NCBI RefSeq assembly: GCF_900086725.1
Contig: NZ_LT574838.1
Coordinates: 1,127,617-1,191,616, forward strand
Length of the DNA: 64,000 nt
Reading direction: 5' to 3'
From: Bariatricus massiliensis
GTDB taxonomy: Bacteria > Bacillota > Clostridia > Lachnospirales > Lachnospiraceae
Shown here piece by piece: positions 8,237 to 16,994 of the stretch (within the stretch, counting starts at the first letter, position 1; each line of letters begins with the position of its first letter). A program made the translations under genes and the position numbers. The notes beneath the pieces are model-generated. The model saw only the letters and a list, made by a program, of their open reading frames with translations. It ran no database searches and was not told the DNA's origin.

Positions 8237-9262
8237 TTATTTTTTGAGATATTCATCAACATTGTCTTTTGTTACGAGTACGAATGGAATCATAACTTCT
8301 TTCTCTGTTGTTTCGCCATTGATAGCTTTCTTGATTAAGTCAATAGCTCCACCAACCTGTCCAGGACCATCCTGAAGAACTGTTGCGCCCATTTCGCCAT
8401 CTTTAACCATCTGAAGTGGGTTCTCATTTCCGTCAACACCTACACAAACGATGTCTGTTCTTCCAGCGTCGTTACAAGCCTTCTGAGCTGCGGAAGACAT
8501 ATCGTCGTTGTCACAGATGATAGCTTTCAGTTCATCGCCGTACTGGTTCATCATATCTGTTGCTACGTTAGCAGCCTTGTCAGCCTGCCATTCACATGGG
8601 AAATCACCAACTGATTCAAATTTGTCGTTGTCCTTCATAAGCTCTTCGATACCCTGTCCACGCTGAATCTGAGCAGAGTTACCGATAACGCCCTGACAGT
8701 GTGCGTATTTTCCGCCATCCGGTACATTGTCGATTACCCACTGAGCAAGCATCTTACCAGCTTCAACATCGTCTGGTCCAACATAAGCCATAGCTACGTC
8801 GTCTGTGCTGTCTGTCTTAGAGTTAACTACGATAACTTTGATGCCTGCATCTGTCATCTTTGTTACAGCTGCGTCAGAAGCTGTTGCTTCTGCAGGAAGA
8901 ATGATAACATAGTCACAGTTTTTAGCGATACACTCGTCAGCACGGTCAATCTGCTTATTAGCATCTGTCTCACCGTCAAGAACTCCTGTCCAGTCATCAA
9001 TTGTTCCGTCTTTTTTCAGTCCGTCAAGTGTTTCTTTTGCGTAATCATTGATCGGTGCATGGAATGGGTCAACAATGTTCTTGGAAATGTAACCAACTAC
9101 AAGCTTTCCGTCACCGTTAACATCTCCGCCTTTAGCTTCGTCTTCTGTTTTCTTGTCGTCAGTTTTACCTGCGGTATCATCTTTTTTGTCAGATCCACAT
9201 CCGATAGCCATTGATGCTACCATAGCTGCACAGAGCAACACGCTTAACACTTTTTTCTTCAT
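8237..9262 (-). CDS. Sugar ABC transporter substrate-binding lipoprotein (RbsB-like)
   Basis: 341 residues. Signal peptide with a lipobox ending at Cys22 (MAIGC), an Asp/Lys-rich spacer, then a type I periplasmic-binding fold: LVVGYISKNIVDPFHAP, YVIILPAEATASDAAV, IICDNDDMSSAAQKA and VCVGVDGNENPLQMV. It resembles ribose/pentose/autoinducer-type binding proteins; the sugar is unknown. It is encoded fourth, after kinase, ATPase and permease, and is flanked by two hairpins that probably raise its mRNA level. Start has a GGAGGAAAAAAGT site. Confidence 0.92.
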   Translation of the reverse strand: MKKKVLSVLLCAAMVASMAIGCGSDKKDDTAGKTDDKKTEDEAKGGDVNGDGKLVVGYISKNIVDPFHAPINDYAKETLDGLKKDGTIDDWTGVLDGETDANKQIDRADECIAKNCDYVIILPAEATASDAAVTKMTDAGIKVIVVNSKTDSTDDVAMAYVGPDDVEAGKMLAQWVIDNVPDGGKYAHCQGVIGNSAQIQRGQGIEELMKDNDKFESVGDFPCEWQADKAANVATDMMNQYGDELKAIICDNDDMSSAAQKACNDAGRTDIVCVGVDGNENPLQMVKDGEMGATVLQDGPGQVGGAIDLIKKAINGETTEKEVMIPFVLVTKDNVDEYLKK

Positions 9263-9303
9263 ACTTTTTTCCTCCTTATATTGAAATAAACTTTTTATAA
9301 TCA

Positions 9304-9324
9304 GGGAGTGTGAAGTGCACTCCC
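9304..9324 (-). other. Intercistronic hairpin upstream of binding-protein gene
   Basis: Arms GGGAGTG and CACTCCC with a 7-nt loop, in the 78-nt gap between permease stop and binding-protein start. It has no long U-run (AT-rich flank only), so it is more likely an mRNA processing or stabilising element than a full terminator. Confidence 0.55.
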
Positions 9325-9340
9325 AAAATTATCCTTTAAA

Positions 9341-10318
9341 TTAGCTGTTCTTTTTATTCATTACCATGTCAAGAAGAACCGCGCCGATGATAACCGCACC
9401 CTTTGTCATAGACTGATAATAAGAGTCGATACCAATCAGGTTCATACCATTGTAGATAAATCCAATAATGAAGATACCCATAAGCACGCCAGGGATTGTG
9501 GTAACACCACCTGCGAAGGAAGTTCCTCCGAGTACACAGGCTGCAACGGCGTCTGTCTCATATCCTACACCGATATTAGACTGCGCGGATGCTGTCTTTG
9601 CAGTAAAGATAATTCCTGCGATACCTGCCAAAAATCCTGAAATTGCGTAGGCTCCGGTTTTCGTCTTCAAAATACTTACACCAGATGCGATTGCTGCCTG
9701 CATATTATCGCCGACTGCGAACACATAGCGGCCAAATTTTGTCCAGTGAAGCAGAAGATACATTAAAATTGTAACAATAATCAACACGATAATCGGGAAC
9801 GGAATCGGACCGATTTTTACGGAATAAATCTGCTTGAAGGAAGCGTCCGTTATCGGGATTGCCTGCCCGCCGCTGACCAGCTGTGCAAGTCCACGGATGA
9901 TCAACTGTGTAGATAAAGTAACAACGAATGGGAACATATTGAACTTAGAAATCAAAAATCCATTGATAACTCCCCATGCCGTTGAGATAACCAGCGCAGC
10001 CAGACACGCCATCGGAATGCTCCAGCCTTTATTGGAAATCAATGTTCCAAGGACACAGCTTACAAGTGCCAGCTGTGCGCCTACAGAAAGGTCGATACCT
10101 TCTGTCGTAATTGCAAGGCACATACCATAAGCGATCATTGCGTTGATAGAAACCTGCGTCGCTACGTTGATCATATTACTTCCGGTTCTGAATGAAGGCT
10201 CCATAACCGCAATTACAATCATCATGATCAACAATATTACTCCAATTCCGTATTTACCCATGAACATACGGAACTTTTCTCTGTCCATTCCTAAAATCTT
10301 TGAATTATTCTTCGCCAT
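9341..10318 (-). CDS. Sugar ABC transporter permease (RbsC-like)
   Basis: 325 residues, about eight to ten hydrophobic helices of the ribose/xylose permease family. Family markers: LAITTEGIDLSVGAQLALV (typically TGGIDLSVG), VVTLSTQLIIRGLAQL, and GVGYETDAVAACVLGGTSFAGG. The start follows AGGAGG with 8-nt spacing. It pairs with the ATPase immediately upstream (12-nt gap) and the lipoprotein downstream. Confidence 0.93.
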   Translation of the reverse strand: MAKNNSKILGMDREKFRMFMGKYGIGVILLIMMIVIAVMEPSFRTGSNMINVATQVSINAMIAYGMCLAITTEGIDLSVGAQLALVSCVLGTLISNKGWSIPMACLAALVISTAWGVINGFLISKFNMFPFVVTLSTQLIIRGLAQLVSGGQAIPITDASFKQIYSVKIGPIPFPIIVLIIVTILMYLLLHWTKFGRYVFAVGDNMQAAIASGVSILKTKTGAYAISGFLAGIAGIIFTAKTASAQSNIGVGYETDAVAACVLGGTSFAGGVTTIPGVLMGIFIIGFIYNGMNLIGIDSYYQSMTKGAVIIGAVLLDMVMNKKNS

Positions 10319-10330
10319 CGACTCTTCCTC

Positions 10331-11851
10331 CTATTTTCCTCCGAATGCTTTGCCTAAAATGGTCTCCTGATTGGCCGCACCGCTCAGAATCTCTTCTCTC
10401 ATTACTTCTCCATTAATCTTGCCCTCATGGTAGATTAAGATGCGGTCACTCATACCCATAACCTCGGGCAGCTCAGAAGAAATCATAATAACTGCCATTC
10501 CCTTTGCCGCAAACTCACACATCAAGCTGTGAATCTCTGATTTTGCGCCTACATCCACACCTCGGGTAGGTTCATCCAGTATCAGAACCTTAGGGTCAGC
10601 CAGAAGCCATTTTGCAAGAACGACCTTCTGCTGGTTACCACCACTCAATGAGAACGCATCGTGATCGATGCTGGCTGCTTTCAAAGTAAGCATCTTTCCC
10701 ATATCCTGACAGTCTTTTTCTTCCTTCCTTTTATTCAGAAGCGGCGCCTTCTGCTTGATTGGCAGAGTCGGAAGCGCCATATTTTCACGGATAGAACGGT
10801 GCAGTGCAAGACCATAATTCTTCCGGTCTTCATTTACCATACATATACCATGCTTAATCGCCTGACTTGGCTTTTTAATCTTAATTTCTTCACCGTCCAG
10901 ATACATCTTTCCACTGGTAATCGGATCCATTCCGAAGATTCCTCTCATGGTCTCGCTTCGTCCGGAACCTACCAGACCAGAGATACCAAGGATCTCACCT
11001 CTCTTAACTTCAAAGGTGATATTTTCAAACCCTTTTCCGCTAAGTCCTTCTACCCGGAACACTACATCCCCTATTTCACAATCAGTCTTAGGGAATACAT
11101 TTTCAACCTTACGGCCGACCATCATGGAAATCAGCTCATCTCTCGTAACGCCGTCCATCTCACGCTCGCCTATGTATGTACCGTCACGGAATACGGAAAC
11201 ACGGTCGCAGATTTCAAAAATCTCTTCCATTCTGTGTGAGATGTAGATAATGGCAACCCCTTTTTCTTTCAGCTCACGTATGGTTCTGAACAGATGTTCC
11301 GTCTCCTCGCTGTCCAGTGAAGACGTAGGTTCATCCATAATAATCATTCTGGCATTACAGGATACTGCTTTGATAATTTCCACCATCTGCATCTGTGCCA
11401 ATGTCAATTCCTTCATCAATGTCTTAGCGCCATGAGGAAAATCAAACTTTCTCAAAATCTCTTCTGCTCTTTCATTTTGAGCTTTCTTGTTAAGGAAAAT
11501 TCCTTTTGTGTCTTCTCTCTTCAAGAAAATACTTTCCGCAATGGATAAATGCGGCTCCGGATTCAATTCCTGATGGATCATGGAAATTCCGGCATTCAGC
11601 GCCTCGACCGGGCCTTTTACAGAGTAAGGCTTGCCCTCAAATGTGATACTTCCTTCATCCTGCTGGTGGAGTCCGATGATACATTTCATCAATGTGGACT
11701 TACCTGCACCGTTCTCTCCGAGCAGTGCATGTACTTCACCCGGTCTGATATGAAGCTCTACATCCTTCAAGGCCTGCGTCCCCCCGAACGCCTTCGATAT
11801 GCCGTGACATTCCAGAACGTAATCTTCTTTTTTCATTGTTGTGTCTGCCAA
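10331..11851 (-). CDS. Sugar ABC transporter duplicated ATP-binding protein (RbsA/MglA-like)
   Basis: About 506 residues with two ABC domains. The first has Walker [10 protein letters not shown], degenerate signature LTLAQMQMVEI and Walker B MIIMDEPTSSLD; the second has a modified P-loop GLVGSGRSE and canonical [15 protein letters not shown] with [13 protein letters not shown]. This asymmetry is normal for RbsA-type proteins. The start is uncertain. The TTG at 11851 lies just after GAGGTGAGACAC and leaves 19 nt to the kinase stop; an ATG at 11890 would overlap the kinase gene, and an ATG at 11836 lacks a ribosome site. Confidence 0.9.
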   Translation of the reverse strand: MADTTMKKEDYVLECHGISKAFGGTQALKDVELHIRPGEVHALLGENGAGKSTLMKCIIGLHQQDEGSITFEGKPYSVKGPVEALNAGISMIHQELNPEPHLSIAESIFLKREDTKGIFLNKKAQNERAEEILRKFDFPHGAKTLMKELTLAQMQMVEIIKAVSCNARMIIMDEPTSSLDSEETEHLFRTIRELKEKGVAIIYISHRMEEIFEICDRVSVFRDGTYIGEREMDGVTRDELISMMVGRKVENVFPKTDCEIGDVVFRVEGLSGKGFENITFEVKRGEILGISGLVGSGRSETMRGIFGMDPITSGKMYLDGEEIKIKKPSQAIKHGICMVNEDRKNYGLALHRSIRENMALPTLPIKQKAPLLNKRKEEKDCQDMGKMLTLKAASIDHDAFSLSGGNQQKVVLAKWLLADPKVLILDEPTRGVDVGAKSEIHSLMCEFAAKGMAVIMISSELPEVMGMSDRILIYHEGKINGEVMREEILSGAANQETILGKAFGGK

Positions 11852-11870
11852 GTGTCTCACCTCATCCTTC

Positions 11871-13376
11871 CTAATCTCTTCTGCCTGCAAGTGTTATCTT
11901 CTCGATAACTCCCCTGCCTTCCTGATACATTTCTTTGAATAACCCATAATATTCTTTATATATCTTATGATTTTCAAGGCTGGGTTCTATCACAAAGTCT
12001 TTATATCGTACAACTCTCTCGCAGCCTTCCTCTACATCCTTGTAGATTCCGGCTCCTACACCTGCCGCAATCGCGGCTCCGAGGCTGGCCTGCTCTTCCG
12101 TATCGGCAACCCTGAGCGGAAGATTATAGATATCGGCCTGAATGTGAAGCCACGGCATGCTCTTTGTCGCCCCGCCCGAGGCAATCATGGAATCTGTCTT
12201 AAGTCCCAGTTCCCCGCAGACCTCAATACATTGATTGAGCGCAAAGGAAACTCCTTCCATGACGGCTCTTGAAAGCTCTTCCCGGCCGGTGTTCAGATTC
12301 AATCCCACAAACGCACCGCTGATATTCGGATTCAAATGTGGCGTCCTCTCACCGTTCAAATAAGGAAGAAAGATAACTCCGCCGCTTCCCGGTTTCACAT
12401 TTTCAATTTTCTTATTCATACTTTCAAAATCCACTGTTTCAAACAAACTGTTGAACCATTTGTATGAAAGTCCGGCATTCATGATGGCTCCCATAGTAAA
12501 CCATCTATGCTTCTTATACCCGCAGAATGTATTCGTGCTCAACAGCGGATTCAGAATCGGTATGCCGCTCTGGAAAGACACCTGACCGCTTGTTCCGATG
12601 TTAACGGACGCCTGCCCTTCTTTCGTGACTCCGTTTCCGATTCCCTGCATGACCTGATCGCCGCCGCCCGCAGTAACTATGGTCTTTTCAGACAACCCTG
12701 TCTCTGCCGCAGCTTCCTTGCAAACCGTTTCAGTGGGTGCGCACGTATCATAACATTTGGGGAACAAATCCTTCGAAACATCGGTTATTCTTAAGATTTC
12801 TTCCGACCAGCAGTTCTCTTTGATATCAAACGCCAGTGTGGCCGACGCATCCGAATAATCCGTAGATATCTCCCCCGTCATCCTAAACTTTAAGTAATCC
12901 TTGGGAAGCATCACATAAGCTATCCTGTCAAAATTCTCCGGTTCCGCCGTCTTCACCCACAGAAGTGAGGGAAGTAAAAAGCCAGTGTAAATCGGATTCA
13001 TAATAATATTCTTGATCTTATCCGGTCCAATGGTATATTTCAACCACTCTACCTGCTCGGACGATCTCGCGTCGCAATGCAGTATTGCCGGACGTACTAC
13101 TTTGAAATCTTTATCCAGCATTACCACGCCGTGCATCTGGCCAGAGAATCCAAGACTTTTTATTTCCTCTTTTGCTACCCCTGAGTCACTCAAAACCTCC
13201 CGCACAGTTTCGCAGCAGGCCTTCCACCATTCCCGGGGGTCATGTTCCGCATATCCATTATGCGGAGACGCAAATTGATAAGCTCTGGCGCTCAGTGCCA
13301 GCATCTGTCCTTCCTCTGTAATCAGCATGGACTTCAGGCTGGAGGTTCCCAAATCAATTCCTAGTAAGCAGCTCAT
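11871..13376 (-). CDS. FGGY-family sugar kinase (xylulokinase-like)
   Basis: 501 residues from the ATG at 13376, which has AAAGGGGG 6 nt upstream; longer in-frame starts do not. The N-terminal GIDLGTSSLKS motif is the phosphate-1 loop, GFSGQMHGVVMLD is the substrate-contacting region of xylulokinases, and GGGDQVMQGIGNG holds the catalytic Asp-type motif. HLNPNISGAFVGL and ASGGATKSMPW complete the FGGY fold. It phosphorylates a ketose or polyol in the cytoplasm. First gene of the operon, behind a consensus promoter, so its substrate is presumably what the ABC importer brings in. Xylulose is possible but not shown: no xylose isomerase is present. Confidence 0.88.
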   Translation of the reverse strand: MSCLLGIDLGTSSLKSMLITEEGQMLALSARAYQFASPHNGYAEHDPREWWKACCETVREVLSDSGVAKEEIKSLGFSGQMHGVVMLDKDFKVVRPAILHCDARSSEQVEWLKYTIGPDKIKNIIMNPIYTGFLLPSLLWVKTAEPENFDRIAYVMLPKDYLKFRMTGEISTDYSDASATLAFDIKENCWSEEILRITDVSKDLFPKCYDTCAPTETVCKEAAAETGLSEKTIVTAGGGDQVMQGIGNGVTKEGQASVNIGTSGQVSFQSGIPILNPLLSTNTFCGYKKHRWFTMGAIMNAGLSYKWFNSLFETVDFESMNKKIENVKPGSGGVIFLPYLNGERTPHLNPNISGAFVGLNLNTGREELSRAVMEGVSFALNQCIEVCGELGLKTDSMIASGGATKSMPWLHIQADIYNLPLRVADTEEQASLGAAIAAGVGAGIYKDVEEGCERVVRYKDFVIEPSLENHKIYKEYYGLFKEMYQEGRGVIEKITLAGRRD

Positions 13377-13412
13377 CTTCATCCCCCTTTCCATCATATC
13401 TCTTATATTCAA

Positions 13413-13441
13413 ATTATAGTTATATTTGCCCCAAATGTCAA
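13413..13441 (-). promoter_or_regulatory. Consensus promoter of FGGY kinase/ABC/DhaK operon
   Basis: Minus strand: TTGACA (13436-13441), 17-nt spacer, TATAAT (13413-13418), about 37 nt upstream of the kinase start. An imperfect inverted repeat with AATGT/ACATT ends (13440-13459) abuts the -35. Confidence 0.85.
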
Positions 13442-13540
13442 TGTGTGCACGAAAACATTTTTTATCCAGCATTCATTTTCGTCAGATTTGAACATTTTCT
13501 AACGCCTTTTTTGTGCATATACTATAATCTTGGCTTTCGC

Positions 13541-13560
13541 TCGTGAAATTTTTTTTCATG
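13541..13560. promoter_or_regulatory. Candidate RpiR operator (site a)
   Basis: Contains the perfect inverted repeat TGAAA-N5-TTTCA (13544-13558). The surrounding 20 nt match 16801-16820 at 18 of 20 positions. It lies between the ADP-dependent kinase gene and the promoter of the FGGY operon. TGAAA-N5-TTTCA is the kind of site I associate with Firmicute RpiR/MurR regulators; one is encoded at 14929-15795. Confidence 0.6.
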
Positions 13561-13582
13561 GAGGGGTATAAAAAAAAGAAAA

Positions 13583-14902
13583 CTACTTTACAAAACACAT
13601 TTGCATTCCCGCCACAAAGGTATCTCCAAGCCCTATTGTGAATCTTGGTTTCTCCATATAGCGTGACGGCACTAAAATAGCCGTATGCTTCAAATCCATC
13701 TTGTTGATTTTCTCTGCAAATTCTACCCCTGTCGGACTCAGTTCAAGTTCTAATGATTCACGGCAGTCACTCTGTGTACCGTAACGTCCGATTCTGGCTC
13801 TCGTTCCTGACATAAGGTTGCCGAGTGTAAGTCCCATCTCAAGGTCCACTCCATCCATTGGCTCCCCATAATATAAAGCATAATCCTTGCTGTGCATGAC
13901 AATCCCTTTTACCGGGTAAAGCTCCAGCACATAATCAAGTCCCGACAATACGGACACAATATCATCTTTATCAACTGGGTGCTCCTTTTTCTTTGTCAAG
14001 TCTACCAGCTCTTCCTCATTCATTCCCATGATATCTACATATCCTGCCAGTACCGAGTACAGGTAATCTCTAATCTTCGCGCTGATAAAGTGCGCGCTTT
14101 CAAAATAAATCTTCAAATCCGGGTTCTTTTCTTTTAAAATCTGGTAATGCCGCTCCAGCTCACAAAGTCTTTCTTTCAGTACATCCAGACTAACAATTGC
14201 ATTAAATCCCGAAACGTCATAAGAATACATATTCTCTGAATGCGCTTCCATATAATTCAAGAAGTCTTTCTCTACCGGCATAATCTTATGAACCTGATCA
14301 TAGCCCATAATCAATCTGTTGGAAAGTGGAATCTCATACTCTCTGCCATTGGCACGGATGATATCGCCCTTCGTGAACTGCATGATCAAATGAATCAGAG
14401 GCTCATCTCCGGAAACGCACTGTGCAAGAGGTACTCGTTCTTCCCCCTTAATAGATTCCATTCCCTCATAGTCCATCCATTCCAGCACTTCCTTGGAACG
14501 GTCAGTGATATGAACCATCACCGGCATCCCCATGGCACCGAGAGCCGCCGCACCCTGCGCACAGGTGCCTCCCAGTCCGTGCTGCATCTCAAAATAACTC
14601 TTTAACTCTTCAATCACTTCTCCTGAAGTAATATCCACCTCGCCGCCGTATCCGTTAATGGCAAAATATGTAACGATTCTCGCAAAATCTTCCATATTAT
14701 CAACAGACTCTTCCTCGGCAAAAGAAGGTTCGTCCTTTAAATACTTCTCCAGCAGGCTGTTAAAGCTTTCCACGTCCCATTTGACTATGGCGTCCAGATT
14801 GCTGGTATAAGCCAGTACCGGCCTGTTTCCTGTCTCACGGCATCGGTCTACAACGCCCGGCACCGCCTCAAGATATTCCAAATACTTATCCTGATAAGCC
14901 AT
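13583..14902 (-). CDS. ADP-dependent phosphofructokinase/glucokinase-family sugar kinase
   Basis: 439 residues. The C-terminus carries GLGDTFVAG (GxGD, 424-427, catalytic Asp427) of the ribokinase superfamily. Length, the early GGEVDITSG region and the HGLGGTCAQGAAALGAMG stretch (108-125) match the ADP-dependent PFK/glucokinase group best known from archaea and also found in some bacteria and animals. Family members use ADP as phosphoryl donor on glucose or fructose 6-phosphate; nucleotide preference cannot be read here. It is in a probable operon with an RpiR regulator and a class II aldolase, so phosphorylation of a ketose phosphate to a bisphosphate for that aldolase is the natural role. 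Confidence 0.8.
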   Translation of the reverse strand: MAYQDKYLEYLEAVPGVVDRCRETGNRPVLAYTSNLDAIVKWDVESFNSLLEKYLKDEPSFAEEESVDNMEDFARIVTYFAINGYGGEVDITSGEVIEELKSYFEMQHGLGGTCAQGAAALGAMGMPVMVHITDRSKEVLEWMDYEGMESIKGEERVPLAQCVSGDEPLIHLIMQFTKGDIIRANGREYEIPLSNRLIMGYDQVHKIMPVEKDFLNYMEAHSENMYSYDVSGFNAIVSLDVLKERLCELERHYQILKEKNPDLKIYFESAHFISAKIRDYLYSVLAGYVDIMGMNEEELVDLTKKKEHPVDKDDIVSVLSGLDYVLELYPVKGIVMHSKDYALYYGEPMDGVDLEMGLTLGNLMSGTRARIGRYGTQSDCRESLELELSPTGVEFAEKINKMDLKHTAILVPSRYMEKPRFTIGLGDTFVAGMQMCFVK

Positions 14903-14928
14903 CTTCGCCCTCCGCTTAATATGTTATA

Positions 14929-15795
14929 TTACAATTTGTATTCGCTCAACAGCAATTCCACATCATCGCTGTAATTATCAGCTTTCTTGTTATCCTGCGC
15001 ACTTTTCATAAATGCGTCAAAATAACGGACGACGTAAAGAATTGCATCACTGATTGCCATCTCACACAAATGCGAATCCGGTTCAATCCCCACTCGAATC
15101 TTCTTCTGTTTGTCCACTATCTGCAGTACACAGTCTGTATATTCGGTAAGCTGGGTTTTACGTTCTCCTGAAATGACTATCGAGTGCATATTATTTTTTC
15201 TTGCAAGTTCCATCGCCTGCACGACCTGTTTAGACGCGCCAGAACGAGAGATTGCAATGATAGTATCATCGCTTGTACCTAAGCTGATATGATTGAGAAA
15301 ATGTTCCGGTATCATAGAATAAGAACAGGGGATTCCACATCTTTCCAGACGAAATCCCAAATCCATAGCTATAGGACTTGTATTCCCGGCAGCTATGACA
15401 TATACCATCCGGCTCATTCTCAGCAGTCTTGCAGCCTTTATAAGCATCTCAATATCAATGGTCTCCCCCAGTGCCGCAATTCTTGCGGCACTGAAGTCGA
15501 ACAGTCTTCTGGCTGAATTCAGCATTTCATTTTCATCATAAGATACCCGATTCTTGCCCAAGTCGTGGGACATAAGGAGCCTCATCTGATAATATCCCTG
15601 ATAACCGACATGCTTGCACATCCGCACGACCGTAGCTTCGCTCGTACCGCTCTTTTGTGCCAGCTCGGAAATATTCATCATAATGCATTCCCCGGGGTTA
15701 GCCAAAATATAATCGGCCGCCCGTTTCTCTGCAGAAAACAGCTTATCATATTTCGCTTTTATGTCTTCAATTACAGAATTGCTTTTTTCAGCCAT
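14929..15795 (-). CDS. MurR/RpiR-family transcriptional regulator
   Basis: 288 residues. The N-terminal helix-turn-helix of the RpiR type (about 1-80) includes ISELAQKSGTSEATVVRMCKH, and a SIS phosphosugar-binding domain (about 125-260) includes VYVIAAGNTSPIAMDLGFRL and IAISRSGASKQVV. Such proteins sense a sugar phosphate. It sits between the ADP-dependent kinase and aldolase genes on the same strand, with short gaps (26 and 33 nt), and probably controls both neighbouring sugar operons through the TGAAA/TTTCA repeats at 13541 and 16801. Confidence 0.92.
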   Translation of the reverse strand: MAEKSNSVIEDIKAKYDKLFSAEKRAADYILANPGECIMMNISELAQKSGTSEATVVRMCKHVGYQGYYQMRLLMSHDLGKNRVSYDENEMLNSARRLFDFSAARIAALGETIDIEMLIKAARLLRMSRMVYVIAAGNTSPIAMDLGFRLERCGIPCSYSMIPEHFLNHISLGTSDDTIIAISRSGASKQVVQAMELARKNNMHSIVISGERKTQLTEYTDCVLQIVDKQKKIRVGIEPDSHLCEMAISDAILYVVRYFDAFMKSAQDNKKADNYSDDVELLLSEYKL

Positions 15796-15828
15796 TGTTG
15801 TTTCCGTCCTTTTATTATGTATAAACTC

Positions 15829-16704
15829 TTATAACATCTCGTTCAATGAATAGTACTGTACTTTATCATCATCATTGAACAGTTTGATCTTGTGCTCAAC
15901 AACGTCCTGCATAGCCTTAACACTAGCCGGATACAGTTCGAAAGGCTCTCTGATCTTCGGATCCTGAAGTGTCTTTCTCAGTTCCTGATAGAATGCATCT
16001 TTGATATCAGAAGAAATGTTAATCTTATTGATACCACGTTTTACTGCTTCTGCAATCTCAGAATCTTTGTTTCCTGAGCCGCCGTGAAGTACGAGCGGTA
16101 CAGATACTTTGCTCTTGATTTCAGAAAGAAGATCCTGCTTCAATTCTGGTTTCATTCCTGCCGGGTAGATTCCGTGAGCTGTTCCGATCGCGATTGCAAG
16201 TGTGTCACAGCCTGTCTCTTCTACAAAGCGTACTGCATCTTCCGGTTTTGTATAGATGATCTCGGCTGTTCCGCCTTCTGTGTCGCCGTCTGTTGTTCCG
16301 ATTGTTCCAAGCTCGCCTTCAACGGATACTCCAAGTGGATGAGCCAGTTCGCAGACTTTCTTAGTAATCGCAACATTTTCTTCGAATGGTAGAGAAGAAG
16401 CGTCAATCATTACAGATGTAAATCCAGCTCTGATTGCTCTTACGATTGGGCCCCACTCGCTGTGGTCCAGATGAATACATACCGGAATCGGAGATTTGTT
16501 CGCACGGTCAATGCACATCTTTAAGAAGCTGTCCCCCTGAAAGTCATGCTCTAACGGGTGAATAGCAAGAATAACCGGAGCCTTTAATTCCTCACATTTG
16601 TCCATGACACCATTTAAAATCTGTCCTGTTCCGATGTTAAAAGCCGGTACCGCAAAGTTGTGTTCGTTGGCAACTGCCAAAAGTTCTTTCATGTTAAGTA
16701 ACAT
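15829..16704 (-). CDS. Class II ketose-bisphosphate aldolase (Fba/GatY/KbaY type)
   Basis: 291 residues, usual length for tagatose/fructose-bisphosphate class II aldolases. Catalytic Asp80 and zinc ligand His81 lie in IHLDHSE, His178 in GTAHG and His207 in VLHGGSG; GTIGTTDGDT is the flexible loop. The zinc enzyme splits a ketose 1,6-bisphosphate (or a related phosphate) into dihydroxyacetone phosphate and an aldehyde. First gene of a minus-strand operon that also encodes the RpiR regulator and the ADP-dependent kinase. The start has AAGGAGG at ideal spacing. Confidence 0.9.
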   Translation of the reverse strand: MLLNMKELLAVANEHNFAVPAFNIGTGQILNGVMDKCEELKAPVILAIHPLEHDFQGDSFLKMCIDRANKSPIPVCIHLDHSEWGPIVRAIRAGFTSVMIDASSLPFEENVAITKKVCELAHPLGVSVEGELGTIGTTDGDTEGGTAEIIYTKPEDAVRFVEETGCDTLAIAIGTAHGIYPAGMKPELKQDLLSEIKSKVSVPLVLHGGSGNKDSEIAEAVKRGINKINISSDIKDAFYQELRKTLQDPKIREPFELYPASVKAMQDVVEHKIKLFNDDDKVQYYSLNEML

Positions 16705-16766
16705 TTTTCTTCCTCCTTATGCCCTCAATTAGTCAAGGTTGCTTTGTTAATAAATGTTATAACTGT

Positions 16767-16795
16767 ATATTAGCCTACCTGAAACTTAATGTCAA
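16767..16795 (-). promoter_or_regulatory. Promoter of aldolase operon
   Basis: Minus strand: TTGACA (16790-16795), 17-nt spacer, TAATAT (16767-16772). The RpiR-like site b begins 6 nt upstream of the -35. Confidence 0.65.
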
Positions 16796-16800
16796 TATTT

Positions 16801-16820
16801 TCGTGAAATTTTATTTTATG
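16801..16820. promoter_or_regulatory. Candidate RpiR operator (site b)
   Basis: TGAAA-N5-TTTTA (16804-16818), one mismatch from an ideal TGAAA-N5-TTTCA repeat. The 20-nt block is 18/20 identical to 13541-13560. It lies in the divergent region between the aldolase operon and the DUF4432 gene. Confidence 0.55.
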
Positions 16821-16925
16821 CTATTGTTCTTTTTGTCTAATTTAGCTATTTATTTTTCTATTTTTTTGTGCTATTATATATTAAAACTTGCTTTCAAAGA
16901 AGTCTTAACGAAAAAAGTTTTCACA

Positions 16926-16946
16926 GCATGGAAACTTTTTTCATGC
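16926..16946. promoter_or_regulatory. Inverted repeat upstream of DUF4432 gene
   Basis: GCATG/CATGC outer arms with inner AAA/TTT pairing over 21 nt. It is about 50 nt before the plus-strand start at 16995. A second, overlapping repeat GTTT...AAAC starts at 16918. Likely a regulatory site for the divergent plus-strand operon; it partly resembles the TGAAA/TTTCA sites. Confidence 0.45.
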
Positions 16947-16994
16947 TACAAAGCACAAAATAACCTTTGATTTTAATGTAAGGAGGGACAAATC

